NCBI GenBank assembly: GCA_963791235.1
Contig: CAWBRW010000030.1
Span: 1-64,000, forward strand
Direction: 5' to 3'
DNA from: JALORV01 sp963791235
GTDB lineage: Bacteria; Pseudomonadota; Gammaproteobacteria; Burkholderiales; Burkholderiaceae_F
DNA: 64,000 nucleotides
Shown one piece after another: positions 60,909 through 64,000 of this stretch (position 1 is the first letter of the stretch; each line of letters starts with the position of its first letter). The position numbers and the translations under genes were made by a program. The notes below the pieces were generated by a model that searched no databases, was not told where the DNA came from, and saw nothing but the letters and a program-made list of their open reading frames with translations.

Positions 60909-62510
60909 CTGCGCTTGGCGCGCTTGGAGCCGGTTGCCTTGGGCGCTGCGCTCGTCTTGGTCGCCTGCGCGGTCGACACGGCGGGCGTTTCACCGCTGGC
61001 CTTCGGCTCGGTGCGCGCCGGTGGACGGGCCGGGGGCACCATCGACGACGGTGTCCGCTCGGGGTTGTTCACATCCGGCACGGTCAGCGGCACGGCCGGA
61101 TCGAGCAGCGCGTTGACGCCGGCGATGTCCTCATCGGTCAGCGAGCCACTGGAAGCCTTCAGCCGCAGCGCCGCCAGCAGGAAGTCATAGCGCGCGCGCT
61201 TGAGGTCGCGCTGCGTCTGCACCAGCTGCGTCGTGGCGTTCAGCACGTCCAGCAGGATGCGCACGCCGACCTGGTAGCCCAGTTGGGTGGAATCGAGCTG
61301 AGTGCGCGCGGACACCTCGGCAGACTCCAGCGCCCGCACCTGGGCGAGACCGTAGTTGACGCCGGTGTAGGCGTCGCGCGCGGCGTTGGCCGAGTTGCGG
61401 CGGGCTGACTCCAGCTCTGCGTTGGAGCGGTCCTGGAGCGAAAGTGCCTCGCGCACGCGGCTCTGCACCACTCCGCCCTGGTAGATCGGCACGTTCAGTT
61501 GCAGCCCGACGGTGCCGGTGTTGATGCGCGGATCGACCAGCGTGCTCGATTGCGTGCCGTTGAACTTGTTGACGTTGTAGCCGCCGACGACATCCAGCGT
61601 CGGCTTGTGGCCGTCGCGCTGGCGCTGGACCTCGCGGCTGGCGATCTCGTAATTGGCGCGCGCGATCTGCACTCCATAGTTGGTGTCCTCTGCCGAGCGC
61701 ACCCATTGCTGGATGTCCGCGGGTTGCGGCGTCGTGAGGTTCGGGACGGTCCCGCAGCGGCGCCAGGGTGCCGAGGTCGCGGCCGATGATCGTCTGCAGC
61801 TCGCTGCGACGGACCAGCAGCGTGCCGAGGGCGACCTGCTCCTGCGCGACGATCTGGTCGTAGCGGGCCTGCGCTTCGTTGGTGTCGATGATGGTCTTGG
61901 TGCCGACCTCGAACTCGCGCTTGGCTTGCTGCAGCTGTTCCAGCGTCGCCTTCTTTGCAGCATCGAGCGCAATCAGCTGGTCGCGTGCCGACAGCACATT
62001 GAAGTACGCGGTGGACACGCGCAGCGCCAGGTCCTGCGTCGACTGCTGCAGAGTCAGGTCGGCCGCCATCACGGAAATCTTGGCCTGCTCGAGCGCCTGC
62101 CAGTTCTGCGGGCGGTACACCGGCACGGTGAGGTTCACGCCGCCACCGTAGACGCTATAGGTGTTGCCGATATCCGGTTCGGTCGAGTCGTAGCGGTTGA
62201 CGTCTGTGCGTCCCGTCAGTCCGAGGTTGGGCAGCAGGCCGGAGCGGGCCTGCGGGACGCGTTCCTGCGATGCCTGCTGCTGGTAGCGCGCGGCGGCGTA
62301 GGCGGCATCGTTGGCGAGCGCCTCGCGATAGATCTGCAGCAGGTCGTTCTTGGGCATGCGTCGCGCCGCCTCGATCAACTGCTGCGTGTCCGCGGTCGGA
62401 GTCGGTACCTGCGCAAGGGCCGCCTGGCTCGTGGCCAGGGCCAGCGCCGATGCGCTCGCCAGTGCTGCAGCGATCGGCCGCAACGCAAACGGGCGGGAAG
62501 GAAGGTACAT
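60905..62510 (-). CDS. tolC: TolC-family outer membrane channel protein (one frame change)
   Basis: About 534 residues. A signal peptide (to about residue 34: ALASASALALATSQAALAQV) is followed by the two TolC repeats. Repeat 1: LLQIYREALANDAAYAAARY, GLLPNLGLTGRTDVNRYDST, GGGVNLTVPVYRPQNWQALE. Repeat 2: VGGYNVNKFNGTQSSTLVDP, GLQLNVPIYQGGVVQSRVRE, GYQVGVRILLDVLNATTQLV. It is a trimeric exit duct for efflux pumps and type I secretion. A frame change lies near 61750 (before NLTTPQPADIQQWV). The last 80 or so residues are a Pro/Ala/Lys-rich tail ending in SKRAKRS, longer than in E. coli. The start is ATG 62510. Confidence 0.93.
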
Positions 62511-62524
62511 GGAGTTCTCCAGCT

Positions 62525-62849
62525 TCAGTAAGTCGGCATCGCCGCATCGACCTGCCGCGCCCAGGCATCGACGCCGCCGGTCAGGTTGTAAACGTCTTCG
62601 AAGCCCTGCCGCGCCAGAAATATCGTGACATGGGCGCTGCGGCCGCCGTGATGACAGATGCAGACGATCGGGTCGGAGGGGTCCAGCTCGTGCAGCCGTG
62701 CCGGCAGCGCCCGCATCGGCACCAGTTCCGAACCGTCGATGCGGCAGATCTGGGCTTCCCACGGTTCGCGCACATCCAGCAGGACGGGCGCCTCACGTCC
62801 TTCGTCGGCGAGCCAGGCGGACAATTCAGGTGCCGAGACCGACTTCATC
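62525..62849 (-). CDS. Single-domain rhodanese-like sulfurtransferase
   Basis: A 108-residue protein, intact within this frame. It starts MKSVSAPELSAWLADEGREA and has the domain landmark VLLDVREPWEAQICRIDGSE. The active-site loop IVCICHHGGRSAHV contains the persulfide-forming cysteine, and VYNLTGGVDAWARQVDAAMP closes the domain. It is cytoplasmic, and probably handles sulfur as persulfide. Its ATG overlaps the stop of the isoaspartyl methyltransferase homologue by one base, and tolC follows 14 bases downstream. This pcm-rhodanese-tolC order is one I associate with betaproteobacteria. Confidence 0.93.
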
Positions 62850-63527
62850 AAAAGCGGAAGCTCGACGGCCGCTCGGCGTTGCGCAGCGGCTTGAGGCGGG
62901 TCTCGAAGAGCTTGAACGTGTCGAAGCTCGTGTCGCCGACGCGGGTGATCAGCTCGGCCGACATCACCGGGTCCTCGCCGACGACCGCAGCGAGCCGGCC
63001 GCCGATCTTCAGCTGCGCTGCGCAACGCGTCCGGCACGACGGGCAGGGAGCCGGTGACGACGATCACGTCGTACGGACCCCGTCCCGGACCAGCCGCGGC
63101 TGCCGTCACCACATTCGAGCCTCGCGTTGTGCACGCCCGCGCGGGCAAGGTTGCCGGACGCAAAGGCGTGCAGGCGCGGGTCGATCTCGACCGAAACCAC
63201 CTGCTGCGCCTTGTGTGCGAGCAGGGCGGCGAAGTAACCGGAGCCGGTGCCGATCTCGAGCACGGTTTCGTGCCCCTTGATCGCGACTTCCTGCAGGATG
63301 CGCGCCTCCATCTTCGGCGCCCACATTGTCTCGCCGGTGTCGACGCCATCGATACGCAGCGGGATCTCCATGTCCGAGAACGCCAGCGCGCGGTACTGCG
63401 GCGGCACGAAGTCCTCGCGCTTCACAACCAGCAGCAGGTCGAGAACCGTCTGGTCGAGCACGTCCCACGGCCGCACCTGCTGCTCGACCATGTTGAAGCG
63501 TGCCTTCTCGAAATCCAGCGTCTGCAT
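62849..63527 (-). CDS. pcm: Protein-L-isoaspartate O-methyltransferase family protein (frame changes)
   Basis: About 225 residues. It starts MQTLDFEKARFNMVEQQVRP at ATG 63527. Class I methyltransferase motif I is VLEIGTGSGYFAALLAHKAQ, followed by QVVSVEIDPRLHAFASGNLA. PYDVIVVTGSLPVVPDAL and IGGRLAAVVGEDPVMSAELI lie in other frames, with shifts near 63080 and 63015. The C-terminus KLFETRLKPLRNAERPSSFR ends at 62849. True PCMT repairs isoaspartyl residues. Members of this class beside rhodanese-tolC are usually annotated as PCMT, but their activity is not certain. Confidence 0.88.
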
Positions 63528-63652
63528 CACCTGTCCGTTGCCTTGTCGTGCAGCGGCCGAGTAACGACCGCGCGAAAGTCTATCAGCGCACCTCACGCCA
63601 ACCGGTGCGGTTCGCCCCTCGATTCATGCGCTCTGTCGCATCGGTCGCACGG

Positions 63653-64000
63653 TCAGGCCGGGCGCAGCGACGACAGCACCATGTCGATATGTGTCGCGAG
63701 GTAGGTCTCGGCGTCAACCGGCTGCTGGCTGCACGGACCAAACGAACGCTTCCACAGCGACAGCATCACCAGCGGCGCCGTGATGACGCGGACGAACATC
63801 GCGGCGTCGACGGCGCGGAACTCGGCGCGGTCAATGCCGCGGCGGATCGCGGTTGCCAGCAGCTCATGCCACGGCTCGATCACTTCCTCGAGAAAGAAGC
63901 GCGCGATCTCCGGAAAGTTGCCGCTCTCGGACATCACCAGCTTGCCGAGTCCGCCGGCCTTGCTCTCGCCGTAGTCGTGCCACCAGGTGCTGATCAGGTG
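63653..64000 (-). CDS. TetR-like regulator, C-terminal part only (right edge)
   Basis: The visible 115 residues run from the right edge to TGA 63653. The all-helical sequence (WWHDYGESKAGGLGKLVMSE, SGNFPEIARFFLEEVIEPWH, ELLATAIRRGIDRAEFRAVD, AETYLATHIDMVLSSLRP) is that of the ligand/dimer domain of an AcrR/TetR-family protein. The DNA-binding N-terminus lies beyond the window. It is 125 bases from the pcm start and on the same strand, ahead of tolC; such regulators often control efflux genes. The regulation is an inference. Confidence 0.8.
   Translation of the reverse strand, partial: HLISTWWHDYGESKAGGLGKLVMSESGNFPEIARFFLEEVIEPWHELLATAIRRGIDRAEFRAVDAAMFVRVITAPLVMLSLWKRSFGPCSQQPVDAETYLATHIDMVLSSLRPA

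Overview
The window is GC-rich (roughly 65-70% by eye) chromosomal DNA. Gene content and order point to a betaproteobacterium of Burkholderiales or Rhodocyclales type: groESL, dsbD, hemL-thiE-thiD, rubredoxin, pilGHIJ-chpA, yqgE-ruvX-pyrR-pyrB-pyrC', plsC, apaH. Genus cannot be resolved from sequence reading alone. No tRNA, rRNA, CRISPR array, phage or insertion sequence was recognised.

Layout. (1) 1-2990: the start of an unknown gene running off the left edge, then groES-groEL behind a clear promoter with a CIRCE operator. (2) 3003-8621, minus strand: a periplasmic redoxin, dsbD, hemL, thiE and thiD, tightly packed. (3) 8786-18862, plus strand: rubredoxin and the pilG-pilH-pilI-pilJ-chpA chemosensory system that controls type IV pili. 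(4) 18956-19379: a large imperfect inverted repeat with no real gene, next to a frame-broken photolyase. (5) 20977-25624, plus strand: yqgE, ruvX, pyrR, pyrB, a DHOase-like pyrC' that lacks its metal motif, and plsC; then apaH (minus) and galU (plus). (6) 27333-54418, almost all minus strand: a roughly 27 kb surface-polysaccharide/LPS cluster. It holds a WecA-like initiating transferase, several GT4 and one GT2 glycosyltransferases, methyltransferases, a flippase, the complete ADP-heptose pathway (hldA, hldD, gmhB, hldC), GtrA, a multi-TM protein with a DUF4214-like tail, GDP-mannose dehydratase, a GDP-6-deoxymannose reductase, a perosamine synthase, Wzm/Wzt ABC exporter, a NeuD-type acetyltransferase and ManC. 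One AT-richer methyltransferase gene (43507-44362) sits inside it on the other strand. (7) 54651-60908, plus strand: phosphomannomutase, pgi, galE, waaC, waaA. (8) 60905-64000, minus strand: tolC, rhodanese, an L-isoaspartyl methyltransferase homologue and a truncated TetR regulator.

How it fits together. pgi, phosphomannomutase and ManC give GDP-mannose; Gmd gives GDP-4-keto-6-deoxy-mannose; RMD and the perosamine synthase would turn that into GDP-D-rhamnose and GDP-perosamine. GalU and GalE supply UDP-hexoses. The glycosyltransferases would assemble a polymer on a WecA-type lipid carrier for export by Wzm/Wzt. The hld/gmhB genes with waaC and waaA build the inner core to which it would be attached.

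Quality warning. About half of the genes, including ones normally essential, are interrupted by single-base frame changes while protein similarity continues in another frame. This looks like uncorrected indel errors and not gene decay. I joined such genes by hand; coordinates span the whole gene and frame-change positions are approximate. I found no convincing undescribed system. The most interesting items are the ABC-exported polysaccharide with a coiled-coil methyltransferase, the catalytically dead PyrC', the inverted repeat and the AT-rich methyltransferase insert.
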